A stretch of DNA of 64,000 nucleotides, taken from positions 1 through 64,000 of IMG/VR virus record IMGVR_UViG_3300025585_000041. The stretch is one strand, 5' to 3'. The position numbers and the translations under genes were made by a program. This document shows positions 8,201-18,300 of this stretch, piece by piece. Below the pieces are notes generated by a model. That model worked only from the letters and a program-made list of their open reading frames with translations, was not told where the DNA came from and did not search any database. Origin of the DNA: a virus. How positions within the stretch are numbered: position 1 is the first letter of the stretch; each line of letters starts with the position of its first letter.

Positions 8201-11200
8201 CTTGTAAATGGTTTAGAGCAAGGTTTAAGGGCTGAATTACAATCTGCATCTCCATCAAAAAGAATGCAAAAGATTGGTCAAGATGCTGGGCGTGGACTAA
8301 TAATAGGTGCACAAGAATATGTAGATGATGCACGAGTAGCGGGTCAGCAAATAGGTGTAGCAGCCACACAAGGTGTAATGTCACAAGCACAAATGGCAGC
8401 AGCATCACGTGCATCTTTATATGGCGGAGGCCCAATAGATGCTTCACAAAAGTCTTTACGTAGACAATTACAAAAACAAGCACGTATCGCAGAACTAGCA
8501 CAAAAGAAACCTTTATCACAATCAACAATAATGCCAATGGTTGCTGGAGCAGGAACTGCAAAGCCAACAGTTGCTGGAAAGTTTAGTAATTGGAGACAAA
8601 ATAAAATTGAACAACAAAGACTTGCAAAGGCTGAAAGAGGTTCAAGACCTGGTGTTAGCATGGGTGGAGTTGGTATGGGCCTCTCAATGGCTGCTATGGC
8701 TGGATCAATGGTCCCAGGCAAAGTTGGTGACGTATCTCAAAAATTAATGATGCCTTTAATGATGCTAACAATGATTGGGCCTATGTTACAAACCCCTATA
8801 GGAGCACTTATGGTTTCTATAGGTGCAATGGCTGCAGGAATTATTAAACTTAGAATGGAATTTGATAAGGCACAAGATTCATCAATTAAACTAAGAGAGT
8901 CTTTGTCAGCAAGCAAAGATTCAATGAGAAACCTTGCTAAATTCTCTGGCAACGTTACTGCTGGTGAAATTATGGATAGAAGAAGAGATCAGAAATTTGG
9001 ATTAGTTGGCGCAAAACCAGGAAAGACTACATTTGGAGAAGCATATGTGTCTAGTAAAGAAGGTAAAACTGTTATGGACGCAACAGTTGAATCTCTTAAA
9101 ACTCGGGGAGTTAAGGCTACTGGAGGAGATTTAACTAATCAATTAGTAAGTAGCGTATTGGCTGGAGCATTAAGTGCAGAACAAGCAAAATCAATAGCAT
9201 TAAATATTGGTCAGAAAACAGGAAATTATGGATTAGGATTTTCGGTAACTGCTCAAATAAATCAACTAATTGGACCAAATGGAGAAAATTTAGAAAAAGA
9301 TCCTTTAGAGATTAGAATGAAACTTATTGAGCAAACAGAGGGACAAAACAAACAACTATTTCAGCAAATGCAAGAAAAGGGTGGTCGTGGGGGCTTCCTT
9401 AATATGGGTGCTTTAAATCCAAATGTTGCTATGGGTGGAATGACTGCAGCAGGTGCTGGATTAGGTGCAGCAATTGGAACTGCTATATTGCCAGGTATTG
9501 GAACAATAGTTGGTACTGGTCTAGGCGCTATTGCTGGTGCAGTAGGAGGCTATTTCTCTCAAAGAGGGGCTAATGAAAGAAATGGTAAGTTATCTGGAGC
9601 AGTCGTTGCATCACAAAGAGCACAGATGGAACAACAAAAAGAAATGCTAGATTCTTTAGATTTGTATTATCAAAAGAAAATAAAAGAATTAGAAATAGAA
9701 GGAAAAATTACTGAAGCAAAAGCACTACAGAAAAAGTATGATGAAGATAGAAATAAACTTGTAGAAAAGGGTGCTCAGTTAAATAAAGATATAATGACAA
9801 ATTATGGTGCAACAAAAGGAAATGTTAGAAGCGCCATGGATACTGGTATTGATAAATTATTAACACAAAGATATAAGAATAGTGATGAAATACAATATTT
9901 GGATGCAGCAAAAACATTATTGTCAGAATCACAATTAACTAAGGAACAACAGTATTTAATAAAAGTAAAAATGTCTACTGGAGAATTAACACCTAGCCAA
10001 CAGATGTTCTTATTCAGCAACTTTGGAAATGATAAAAACGTACAGCAACAGTATATGGATATTATTACTAGATTTAGTGCTACCACTGCGGATGATGCTA
10101 CTAGAGTAATGGGAATGTTTTCAAACCCTGACGGAACCCCTAATAAAGAGTTACAAACAAAATTTTTAGCAAGCGTTGCAACTAAAAAAGATGATAAAGA
10201 AGCATCAAAGTATATAGACTTTTTTGCTGAAGTAGCAAACACAAATGGTGTATTTGACATGACAGCAATATTAAATTTCTATATGAAGAATCCAGAAATG
10301 CAAGCAAAAACACAAGAAATAATTGATAATATTGATAAAAATAAAGGTAAGTTAACTCTTGATGTAATGACTAACTTTTTACCTGAAAATGTTATGGGGT
10401 CAATTGATAAAGCATATTTTGAAAAATTATCTCAAGATGAAAGAATAACATATCTAAAAGAAATTGCTACTATTGTAAATGTTCCAGATCCAGTAATACA
10501 AGCAGATCCTGAATTTATTAAATGGCAAAAAGAAGGTGCTTTATATAATGGAGTTTCATATTCTGGAAAAAGTATTGGAGAGCAGATTGCTGCTTATAGA
10601 CAATTCCAACCATGGAAAGTAACACAAGAATCTATTGCTCAGGCTTCTGCTACTCCAGCAAAAACCACTAGTGGTGGAGGAAAGGTTGATTCATCTCCAT
10701 TAGATGACATTGTTAAAAAGTTAAGGGATGTTCGTAAAAATCAAATAAAGGTAACTGAAGGTTGGTCTGCATCAATGAAAACTTTAGATCAGTTATTTGG
10801 TGGCAAAAAAAGACTTGAAATGTTTAGCGGTATAGAGCAAGACCTGGCTAAACTTGGTGCTAAAGGTAACTTTATTGAACTCATTGTTGGCATGGATCCA
10901 AAAGAATATGAAAAAAGAAAAAATCAATTATTTAAATTTGATAATAATAATAATATTATTGGATTAAAAAAAGATGCAAAAACAATACAAGAAGCATTAA
11001 ATGCTGTAGTTGCTGGAGACTATGCTTCTCAAATGATTCAATTAAAACAAGAAATAGCAGATCAATCAGCAGCATATGATATATTAACAAAGGCTGGATT
11101 GAGTTATGCAGATACACAAGAATTAATTGCCGATAAAGCATTTGCTGCAATGATAGCATCAGAAGGTAATACAAAGGCTGCACAAAAATTAATTAAATTA

Positions 11201-13225
11201 TTAAAAGAAGCAAAAACTTTATCTAAAGGAAATCAAATTAAAACTGATTTACAAGGTGATATTGATGCAGATAAGCAGACTGCTGCAGCAAGAGCAAATC
11301 TAGCAAAAGCAGCAAAAGCAAACAATTGGAGTTGGCTTGAAGCAGATGCAATCCTTAGTGACGATACATTAAGAGAGGCAATGGCAAATTGGGATAAACT
11401 TACAAAAGAACAAGCAGCAGTATTTAAAGAACGATTGCAACAAGTACTTAATTCTATAGAATTTAAAGAGTCAATATTTAATAAGGGTTTTGAAAAGGCT
11501 ATGGAAAAGTTTTCTGTTATGGAAACTAAGATTGAACTTGATTTTCAATTTACCACATTAAAAGATCAAGATATTATTGAAAAGGCTCAAGATAAAATTG
11601 CTGGAATTAATTATCAAATAGATGATTGGGAAGCAAGTCTCAAGGGTATAGAAGAACAAGAGCAAAAAATTAATGATAAGTATGACCTTAAATATAAAGC
11701 ATTAGATGAAATAAGAAGTTTAAATGATAAAATATCTAAACAACAAAAGGGACAACTTACACTTGCTGATGCATTGTCACAAGGAGATATTGCTGCTGCT
11801 GCAAGAGCAGCCCAAGACATAAGATCTCAACAAGCAACAGATGCAATAGATAATCAGCAAAAATTATTAGATGCTGCTAAAGAAAATGAATTAGCAAATA
11901 TAAGAAATGAAAAAGGTTATACTCGTGCACAAATAGAAGATCAGATTAAAAATTTACGTGATCAAATATTTAAGATAGAGGAACAGGAACTTGAACCAGC
12001 ACAAGAAAGAGTGCGTATCGAAGAAGCAAAAAAGAGAGAACTAATTCAATCACTTACAGTTCTTGGAAAAAGTAAATTAGAATGGGAAGCAATAAAAAAT
12101 AGAATAGATATTGCAAGAACATCTAGTGCAGAATATATGCAAGCAATTGCTGCAGCACTTACAGTTGTTGAAGATATTGTTAATTATTGGAATTCGCTTG
12201 ATGGAAAAATAATTACAACTACACATAAAATTATAACTATATATGAAAACGGAGGAACACCAGGACCAGGACCAGGACCAGGACCAGGACCAGGACCAGA
12301 GCCATGCCCTCCTGGACATATCATGAATGATGCTGGAAACTGTGTTCCAGTTGGCGGTGTAAGCGAATGTGGCCCAGGAATGGTTAAGGCAGATGACGGC
12401 AGATGTGTTCCTGCTGGATCATTTAATACAGATAATAGTGATGGTACAAGCAAAACTGATGGATCTGGAAATAACAATGATTCTACTGGTGATTCAAATA
12501 CAGATTATAGCGGAAGGTTAATTAATGGTTTTACTCCATATTTAATTGAAGCAAAAGAAGAATATGACAAAATTGTTGCAAAGTCATTAGCACCTGGAGC
12601 AACGCCAAGTGATTTCGGTCACGATCTAGCGTCTGCTGATCAAAAAGTTATAAATGCTTTAAACTTAGTTGACGCAAAAAATGAGTATAATAAAAAAGTA
12701 ACTCAAAGTTTAACTAAGGGTGCTACACCAAGCGATTTTGGTGCAGGACTAGCAGCATCAGATATGAAGGTTATTAATGCTGCGAATAAAGTTATAGCAT
12801 CATCTACTTCAGCAAATGCTGCTAAGGCTGCTGCTGATGCTGCTGCAAAGGCTAAGGCTGCTGCAGATATTAAAAAGTTTGGTGGAAATGCAATTGCAGC
12901 ATCTCAATTTGCTAACTGGCCTAGCGGTAAATCTTCTGGAGGGCTTATTAAAAGATTTGCTGTTGGTGGACCAGTTATAGGAACTGATGTTGTTCCTTCA
13001 ATGTTAACACCTGGAGAATTTATCATGAGCAAATATGCAGTAAATACGTATGGCGTAGATAAAATGAGAGCAATTAACAATGGCGATGTATCAGATGCTT
13101 CGGTGTATAATTATAGTATTGCTGTTAATGTAAAATCAGATGCAAATCCTGATGAAATTGCAAGGGCGGTAATGGGTCAAATTCGTCAAGTAGATTCAAA
13201 GAGATTAAGGAGCAGAGCAGTATAA
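5237..13225 (+). CDS. Tape measure protein
   Basis: 2662 aa, the longest gene here. It sets tail length and is ejected ahead of the DNA. Mostly helical, with an N-terminal Gln/Lys coiled region and the conserved 'GVEQEQSLETTISLTNAFGL' type TMP core near residues 300-330. Hydrophobic stretches lie around 541-580, 1160-1195 and 1400-1440. The motif 'GTD(T/V)VP(A/S)MLTPGE' occurs twice, near residues 677 and 2582. A long coiled coil precedes a Gly-Pro repeat with Cys pairs (~2342-2395) and a tandem 41-residue duplication (~2439-2520). At about 1.5 angstrom per residue the ruler rule predicts a tail of up to roughly 400 nm. Confidence 0.95.
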   Translation: MADVQSNIHVNIDTSEALASIKLLQKQISAFHTSMAKSGAAASAVSANMQQNLINSLNASGKWSASMRTVKTTTESFTNALEKNKLSMRDYYRYSMGATKTFGRLFSSEFDTISKVARERVKDLQTQYIKLGRDANGAMRAIAIRPLALDMQNYGTQTAIASQRQALLNQLMKQGATNMLNFGKNTQWAGRQLMVGFTIPLTYLGTAAAKTFMQLEEQAIRFKRVYGEMFTTGAETEKMLSDIQILAKQFTKYGVAVEKTMEMAATAAAQGKMGAELLAQVNEATRLSVLGGVEQEQSLETTISLTNAFGLSAEKLAQKINFLNAVENQTVVSIEDLTVAIPKAGPVVKQLGGDVEDLAFFLTAMKEGGINASEGANALKSGLASLINPTDKASQMLADMGINLKGIVETNKGNVKQVVLDFAAALNTLDPLNRAKAIEQLFGKFQFARLSTLFQNVIQQGNQASRVLKLTQATTEELAILSERELSKVEESTTYKFKKTIEDLKVSLAPVGEQFLKAITPIAEFIGKVLEKFNNLGDGTKKFVVILTTLLGGIGPILLMTFGLLANGLANIIKLFVSMKSIFNRAGQSSNTLGEQTQYLTSEQAEAASVAASLNQIHTRLQQTFTSETSALNALISAYQRAIAAQRGFSGPIIGGGKRAKFASGTTKVRPFYFARGTDTVPAMLTPGEAVIPAGPAQDPRNKPAIKHMIAGGTMEYLSEGVGSVVEKKLRRIGSGSEGRVGKSGTTVPIPYKLNVSNSGGAVPFTSINPASMVNLTSIYAKDIAKAAKISVTSINKEIKEWQIANKKAIDVATEAVQKGIPAEKAFGNLMEKFNADMKRAGGPVSKFADAARKMAPMLQQDLIQAQNEARRLGLNVKNAADATALAGKLPNNIVAQSITKPGNFQGLSKARGAGISMFGGAAGLPQYGIPRFMLTPGIAPASPAYLAGTSQEHFGQTKQEQAARAANREQRIKLRVGTNLGKQTAQHLVNGLEQGLRAELQSASPSKRMQKIGQDAGRGLIIGAQEYVDDARVAGQQIGVAATQGVMSQAQMAAASRASLYGGGPIDASQKSLRRQLQKQARIAELAQKKPLSQSTIMPMVAGAGTAKPTVAGKFSNWRQNKIEQQRLAKAERGSRPGVSMGGVGMGLSMAAMAGSMVPGKVGDVSQKLMMPLMMLTMIGPMLQTPIGALMVSIGAMAAGIIKLRMEFDKAQDSSIKLRESLSASKDSMRNLAKFSGNVTAGEIMDRRRDQKFGLVGAKPGKTTFGEAYVSSKEGKTVMDATVESLKTRGVKATGGDLTNQLVSSVLAGALSAEQAKSIALNIGQKTGNYGLGFSVTAQINQLIGPNGENLEKDPLEIRMKLIEQTEGQNKQLFQQMQEKGGRGGFLNMGALNPNVAMGGMTAAGAGLGAAIGTAILPGIGTIVGTGLGAIAGAVGGYFSQRGANERNGKLSGAVVASQRAQMEQQKEMLDSLDLYYQKKIKELEIEGKITEAKALQKKYDEDRNKLVEKGAQLNKDIMTNYGATKGNVRSAMDTGIDKLLTQRYKNSDEIQYLDAAKTLLSESQLTKEQQYLIKVKMSTGELTPSQQMFLFSNFGNDKNVQQQYMDIITRFSATTADDATRVMGMFSNPDGTPNKELQTKFLASVATKKDDKEASKYIDFFAEVANTNGVFDMTAILNFYMKNPEMQAKTQEIIDNIDKNKGKLTLDVMTNFLPENVMGSIDKAYFEKLSQDERITYLKEIATIVNVPDPVIQADPEFIKWQKEGALYNGVSYSGKSIGEQIAAYRQFQPWKVTQESIAQASATPAKTTSGGGKVDSSPLDDIVKKLRDVRKNQIKVTEGWSASMKTLDQLFGGKKRLEMFSGIEQDLAKLGAKGNFIELIVGMDPKEYEKRKNQLFKFDNNNNIIGLKKDAKTIQEALNAVVAGDYASQMIQLKQEIADQSAAYDILTKAGLSYADTQELIADKAFAAMIASEGNTKAAQKLIKLLKEAKTLSKGNQIKTDLQGDIDADKQTAAARANLAKAAKANNWSWLEADAILSDDTLREAMANWDKLTKEQAAVFKERLQQVLNSIEFKESIFNKGFEKAMEKFSVMETKIELDFQFTTLKDQDIIEKAQDKIAGINYQIDDWEASLKGIEEQEQKINDKYDLKYKALDEIRSLNDKISKQQKGQLTLADALSQGDIAAAARAAQDIRSQQATDAIDNQQKLLDAAKENELANIRNEKGYTRAQIEDQIKNLRDQIFKIEEQELEPAQERVRIEEAKKRELIQSLTVLGKSKLEWEAIKNRIDIARTSSAEYMQAIAAALTVVEDIVNYWNSLDGKIITTTHKIITIYENGGTPGPGPGPGPGPGPEPCPPGHIMNDAGNCVPVGGVSECGPGMVKADDGRCVPAGSFNTDNSDGTSKTDGSGNNNDSTGDSNTDYSGRLINGFTPYLIEAKEEYDKIVAKSLAPGATPSDFGHDLASADQKVINALNLVDAKNEYNKKVTQSLTKGATPSDFGAGLAASDMKVINAANKVIASSTSANAAKAAADAAAKAKAAADIKKFGGNAIAASQFANWPSGKSSGGLIKRFAVGGPVIGTDVVPSMLTPGEFIMSKYAVNTYGVDKMRAINNGDVSDASVYNYSIAVNVKSDANPDEIARAVMGQIRQVDSKRLRSRAV
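12260..12299 (+). repeat. GGACCA tandem repeat in tape measure gene
   Basis: Six near-perfect copies of the hexamer GGACCA encode a Gly-Pro chain. It joins the coiled-coil body of the tape measure to a short Cys-containing segment ('CPPGHIMNDAGNCVP', 'CGPGMVKADDGRCVP'). The perfect DNA-level repetition suggests recent slippage and probable length variation between strains. Confidence 0.9.
12551..12796 (+). repeat. Tandem 123-base duplication in tape measure gene
   Basis: Two consecutive 41-residue units at 12551-12673 and 12674-12796 share 'GATPSDFG', 'LA.(A/S)D.KVIN' and an 'AK.EY.K.V..SL' start. They differ by many substitutions, so the duplication is not recent. Each unit is a helix-turn-helix-like segment of the C-terminal region. 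Confidence 0.8.
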
Positions 13226-13899
13226 TGGCTACAGTAAATTACATAACTGGTAGAAGAAGGTACCAAAGACCTCAAGCAATGCTCTGGGCAAACAATTCTG
13301 GAACTTTAGCAGAAACAAGTCCTGGTGGCTCAAAAATATATGTTCCAAATGGTTTGGAAATAGGACAAGATCCTGGAAGCGAAACTGATGAATCTCTTTA
13401 TAATCAATTTATTATTTTATCTGATGACAATAGACAAGAAATAGATTTTAGACCTGTAAGAATTGAAAAACGTGAAAGAATGATTAATGGAAGAATGAGA
13501 TCTTATCATATAGCAGATAAATTACAAATAAGTACATCATGGCAAATGCTTCCATCCAGATCATATTTTCAGGTAGCAGAATTTAATGCTACTACTGGAA
13601 AATCTCCTCATATTAATGACAATAATTTAGAGTTTACAACAGATGGTGGTGCTGGAGGAGTAGAAATTTTAGATTGGTATGAAAATCATAAGGGACCATT
13701 CTGGGTTTATTTAGCATATGATAAATATAAAAATTTTAAAAATGACAATGGTGATATTGACAATAATTCTTATGCACATCTTCCACAATATAATCAATTA
13801 ATAGAAATGTATTTTACAGATTTTAACTATAGCATCGTAAAAAGAGGCGGTAGTAATTTTGACTTTTGGAACATAAGCGTAACGCTGGAAGAGGTATAA
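13225..13899 (+). CDS. Distal tail protein (putative)
   Basis: 224 aa, starting within the tape measure stop (TAATG). It lies between tape measure and hub, where the distal tail protein is found in siphoviruses of Gram-positive hosts. The sequence is beta-rich with many Tyr, Arg and Asn ('SYHIADKLQISTSWQMLPSR', 'GPFWVYLAYDKY'). Such proteins form the ring joining the tail tube to the baseplate. Family assigned mainly from synteny. Confidence 0.6.
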   Translation: MATVNYITGRRRYQRPQAMLWANNSGTLAETSPGGSKIYVPNGLEIGQDPGSETDESLYNQFIILSDDNRQEIDFRPVRIEKRERMINGRMRSYHIADKLQISTSWQMLPSRSYFQVAEFNATTGKSPHINDNNLEFTTDGGAGGVEILDWYENHKGPFWVYLAYDKYKNFKNDNGDIDNNSYAHLPQYNQLIEMYFTDFNYSIVKRGGSNFDFWNISVTLEEV

Positions 13900-16800
13900 T
13901 GTTTCAAAATGAAGATTTAAAGTTACATCTTGAGTCATCAAATACAATAAAGACTCAATCTGCAGTAATTGCAGAATGGAATATGAATATAGCAGATAAC
14001 ATTTTTAGAATTGGAAATTATAGATACAGACCAACGTTATCTGTTTCTGAAAAATATAAATTAATACCAAATAGTTTTGATCAAAACGATATAGGTAATT
14101 TTTATACTAATGCTACTGATGCTGATATTAAAATAGATGGTGGTATTGATCCATCTGATAATGAACAGCCATGGTTTTTATTATCTCAAAATATAAAAAA
14201 TAAAATGATTTATTCATTAGAAGATTGTTTTAAAAAATTTAGGCCAAGGTCAGGTATAAATAAGGCAACATATATTCCAGGGAAAAAAGTTCATCACTCA
14301 AATATGAATATGTCTAATAGACCTAGATATTACATGGCAGACAAAAATGATAATTTTAAATATTGGACATCCTATAGAACAGAATCTGGATCAGTATTTG
14401 GTATAGCAAATAAACAATTAAATGGTCAATATTTTATAGATGATGCATGTCCTTTTGTTGTATATAATAGTCCAGTACCAACAAATAGGATAGTTGTTAA
14501 AATGCAAACTAATGTTGGATCTATTGACCTTGGTCCTTTTTCTGGACCTGGAGGATCTTTTACAGATCCATTATACGGTGATGCAAATAAGTCAACACCA
14601 GTTAAATGGAAAATACAATATTTAAAACAAAATGACTGGATTGACGCTGTATCATTTGAATCAAATTCCAGAAGAAAAGATGGAACAGCAATTATAAAAT
14701 CAGATGGCTATGTTGAACTTGCCTATGGTTTAAAGGTACCAGATAAGTATAGGGATGTTTTTATTCGTGCTGAAGAATATTATAATGAATCATTTTTACC
14801 AAAAGAATCTATAAATGGATATGCTTATTTAATAAAACAAGATAAAAATGACATAGGTATTTATCATATATGGTTTAACGGTGGTTGGGAAACATTCACC
14901 CCGTCCTATGGCTGGTATTTAGAAGAGGAAACTGTCACAAGATTAACAAACTTTGTTACTGATTTAACTGACCCAATTACCTTTATTTCAAATAATGAAA
15001 ATAAAACTGTATATAGAGAGTTTGAAAATATTAAAGGAATAAGAATTGTGGTAGACACAATGAATAAAGTTAACTCTACTTTTGACTTGATTGAAATGTC
15101 ACCTAGATTAGTTGCAGATATTTCTGAAAAGGTTACTGGATTTTCTGTAAAAAAGTCTGCTTCAGATTTAGGTACAAGCGGATTACCAGTCGGACAACTC
15201 TTAGCATCCGTCGGCAATCTTAATATATTTGATTATGATGATGCATTTAATGAAAATAATACTGGAAGTATTATTCATAAATATTTATCTAATAACATAC
15301 AAATTAAATTTTATGACATAATAATCGATGTTGATGGCTATGACTATTTAGTTCCAATAAAAACATTATATTGTGATGCTTTTCCAAAGTACAACCCTAA
15401 TGATAAAAAGGTAAATCTTGAATTAAGAGATTTATATTTTTATTTTGAATCAATACTTGCACCACAAATGCTGGTTACAAATGTTTCTTTAAGTTACGCA
15501 GTATCTTTATTATTAGACTCTATAGGTTTTTCAAACTATACTTTTAAAAGAGTAGATGGAGAAAAAGAACTAGTAATTCCATTTTTTTATATTGGACCAG
15601 ATAAAACAGTTGCATCTGTATTAAATGATCTTGCTATCTCAACACAAACAGCAATGTTTTTTGACGAGTATAATAATTTTGTAATGATGAGTAAAAATTA
15701 TATGATCCCATCATCTTCACAAAGACAAAAGTCTTTTACCTTTTATGGCTCTAAAGATTTTACTAAAGATGCTGCAATAGAAAATAAAAGTATTAATACA
15801 AAACTTACAAACATAATAGATATTGCATCTACTGATAAAAGTGTATTTAATGATGGGAAAATTAATTATAAATCCAGATATATACAAAGATCATATGGAA
15901 CAATTAAACAAGCAAGTATGGTAGACAATGAAGCATCTGCAAAAAATTGGATATATAAGCCAGTTCTTTTATGGGAAGTAACTGGAGAAAATTCTTTACG
16001 ATCAATTAACGGAGAAGCGCAGAGTCAGTCAGCGTATAGTTTATCTGCTATTCCGTTAAACTCTGACCTGTCATCCTCTTTACCAATAGTCGTAGGTAAT
16101 CAATTAACAAATAATACTATTGATTTAGGAGAAGCAGTTTATTGGTTAAGCAGACATTCTGGATATTTTTATACAAATGGAGAAATAATAAGATTTGATG
16201 CAGTTCAATATAGTATACCTGGAGCAGAAAAAATAATTGCAAGAGAGGAAAGTAATGGCAAGGTTACTTTTACAACTACGACTACTGGTGCTATAGGAAA
16301 TGTTTGGATAAGTAGCAATCAAGAATATCAAGATTATTTATCAAAACTTACATTTAATGGAAAAATATATCCTACAGGACTTGTTAGAATTTACTCAGAA
16401 CCAAAATACGAAGAAATTAATGGAATAACTGTTATGAAGAATGGCGAGGTATCTAGACACGGTAGAGGTCAATTCGGTACCCCAGTATTATCTCACAAGG
16501 CTGGACTAGACACATATTGGACAGATAATACATATGTACGTGGAATGGATATGAAAAGTGAATTTTTGTTTGGTTTAGAGTACATTGGACAAACTCAAGA
16601 TCAAATAGTAGAAGGTGTTGGCGAACAACTTTCAGAATCACCAGCAGGAGTTAATAATACAAAATCAAAAGAAAACAAGAGAACTGGTATTATAAAAAAC
16701 TTTTTGTCTACATCTTTTACAAAAGAAACTCAAAATAATACTATAAAATCTACCCAAACAGGATCAATACAATCATCTGCTCTAGTTATGAATGGACCAT

Positions 16801-18299
16801 CTTTTTCAACAACCGAAACTCCTATTAACTTTTTGTCATATCAATATAAAGCATTAGACAATAGATACAAGCACTTCGGCACCAGAATGAGAATAGTTGG
16901 GAAAATAGAAGCAAGTGAAACACGTGGACAAACACCATTAAACTCAACTCCATATTATGTATTACCAGGATCTCAGCCAAATCAAAGTTTAAATATATCT
17001 GGTGGTTCTGGAGGTATATCTGTACTATTAAATCCAAATACTAATGTCGGATATTATTTTGAAATTATTTCATTAACAGAAAATAATGTTAGTGAATATT
17101 CTTCTGCTGCAGAAAATTTGCATAATGTTGTGTTTTATAAAATATTGGCTGATGAAAGTGGTAACGCTATACCAATTAAACTTTGGGGCGGGTTTACAAA
17201 CATACTAGTTGATGATGGAAACTTTACTGGACAATCAAGATTAATGGGAGAAGAAAATCCAACTGTATATGATTTAGCAGTTGAATATCAAGATCTAGGT
17301 TCCGTAAGACAATTTTATTTATATATAAATAATCAGATAGTTGGAATTGTAGATGATAACAATCCAACGCCAGCATATAATAATATGGCTTTATTTGTTC
17401 GTGGTGGGTCTAAGTGTATGTTTGAAAATATATATGCATTAACAAATAATTATAGTCAGAATACAGTATTTGCTTTGGATACTCCAGTGTCTGCTGCATT
17501 TACAGATAATGAAATTAATGCTAATGAATCATTTAGAAAGTATGCTATGTCTGGAGTTATACAGTCAACATATTTATCTGGAATTAGTTCAAGTCAACCA
17601 CCTAAATTTAATATGTATTTTGAAGAATTTGGAAGCATAATGAGAGAGGCAGCATATCTTAAAGTTAGATATGATAAAGCATATCCAGCATTATATGCAC
17701 AACTATCTCCAACGTTTAACAGAATTAAGGGATATACCGTTTCTGGTTTTAGGGCTGGATCCTACGGTGCTGAATTTTTAATATTTAATTCAACAGATAC
17801 AACAATTAATTTGGACGAAACAAGCGGAAATTATTTAAGAATTCAAGGAATTACATTTACACAACAATCAGAAAATGAACTTACTGTTGATAATTATTTT
17901 ACTAAAAACAGCAATTTTTCTGACCCGCAAATAGGTAAAGATGGATTAATAATTTCGCCAATAAGAGCAGAACAAGATTATGATAAAATAAAAACAAGTA
18001 GATTGACATATGGAAGAAAAGAATTTGCAATTGATTCTCCATACATTCAGTCAGAAGATGATGCAAGAGATTTGATGTCCTGGATTATTGAAAAAATTAT
18101 GAAGCCTAGAAAGAGTGTAGGGGTAAAAGTTTTTAGTATGCCAATAGTACAACTAGGCGATATAGTTAATATAGAATATAAAAATGAAAACAACATAGAT
18201 GTTGTCTCTCCATCTTCATCAAATTTTGTTGTATATAATATAGATTATCAAAAGGATATAAATGGTCCTAGTATGACATTATATTTGAGTGAGGTGTAA
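13899..18299 (+). CDS. Tail hub / baseplate protein with lectin-like insertion
   Basis: 1466 aa from the ATG at 13899, which overlaps the previous stop; an upstream TTG in frame lies inside the previous gene and is rejected. Residues ~990-1190 look like a concanavalin A/LamG-type jelly roll ('MRIVGKIEASETRG', 'YYFEIISL', 'RQFYLYINNQIVGIVDD'). The C-terminus has the hub-like 'MPIVQLGDIVNIEYKN' segment, where an OB-like fold follows a helix 'DDARDLMSWIIEKIMKPRKS'. It probably forms the tail-tip hub that contacts host glycans. No lysozyme or peptidase motif was seen. Confidence 0.7.
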   Translation: MFQNEDLKLHLESSNTIKTQSAVIAEWNMNIADNIFRIGNYRYRPTLSVSEKYKLIPNSFDQNDIGNFYTNATDADIKIDGGIDPSDNEQPWFLLSQNIKNKMIYSLEDCFKKFRPRSGINKATYIPGKKVHHSNMNMSNRPRYYMADKNDNFKYWTSYRTESGSVFGIANKQLNGQYFIDDACPFVVYNSPVPTNRIVVKMQTNVGSIDLGPFSGPGGSFTDPLYGDANKSTPVKWKIQYLKQNDWIDAVSFESNSRRKDGTAIIKSDGYVELAYGLKVPDKYRDVFIRAEEYYNESFLPKESINGYAYLIKQDKNDIGIYHIWFNGGWETFTPSYGWYLEEETVTRLTNFVTDLTDPITFISNNENKTVYREFENIKGIRIVVDTMNKVNSTFDLIEMSPRLVADISEKVTGFSVKKSASDLGTSGLPVGQLLASVGNLNIFDYDDAFNENNTGSIIHKYLSNNIQIKFYDIIIDVDGYDYLVPIKTLYCDAFPKYNPNDKKVNLELRDLYFYFESILAPQMLVTNVSLSYAVSLLLDSIGFSNYTFKRVDGEKELVIPFFYIGPDKTVASVLNDLAISTQTAMFFDEYNNFVMMSKNYMIPSSSQRQKSFTFYGSKDFTKDAAIENKSINTKLTNIIDIASTDKSVFNDGKINYKSRYIQRSYGTIKQASMVDNEASAKNWIYKPVLLWEVTGENSLRSINGEAQSQSAYSLSAIPLNSDLSSSLPIVVGNQLTNNTIDLGEAVYWLSRHSGYFYTNGEIIRFDAVQYSIPGAEKIIAREESNGKVTFTTTTTGAIGNVWISSNQEYQDYLSKLTFNGKIYPTGLVRIYSEPKYEEINGITVMKNGEVSRHGRGQFGTPVLSHKAGLDTYWTDNTYVRGMDMKSEFLFGLEYIGQTQDQIVEGVGEQLSESPAGVNNTKSKENKRTGIIKNFLSTSFTKETQNNTIKSTQTGSIQSSALVMNGPSFSTTETPINFLSYQYKALDNRYKHFGTRMRIVGKIEASETRGQTPLNSTPYYVLPGSQPNQSLNISGGSGGISVLLNPNTNVGYYFEIISLTENNVSEYSSAAENLHNVVFYKILADESGNAIPIKLWGGFTNILVDDGNFTGQSRLMGEENPTVYDLAVEYQDLGSVRQFYLYINNQIVGIVDDNNPTPAYNNMALFVRGGSKCMFENIYALTNNYSQNTVFALDTPVSAAFTDNEINANESFRKYAMSGVIQSTYLSGISSSQPPKFNMYFEEFGSIMREAAYLKVRYDKAYPALYAQLSPTFNRIKGYTVSGFRAGSYGAEFLIFNSTDTTINLDETSGNYLRIQGITFTQQSENELTVDNYFTKNSNFSDPQIGKDGLIISPIRAEQDYDKIKTSRLTYGRKEFAIDSPYIQSEDDARDLMSWIIEKIMKPRKSVGVKVFSMPIVQLGDIVNIEYKNENNIDVVSPSSSNFVVYNIDYQKDINGPSMTLYLSEV

Positions 18300-18300
18300 A

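Noticed and set aside
12260-12299. CRISPR-like repeat
   Set aside because: Units are six bases with no spacers and lie in frame inside a coding gene.
12184-12477. Minus-strand open frames across the Gly-Pro repeat
   Set aside because: They arise because the repeat has no stops in any frame. The + strand tape measure reading explains the region.
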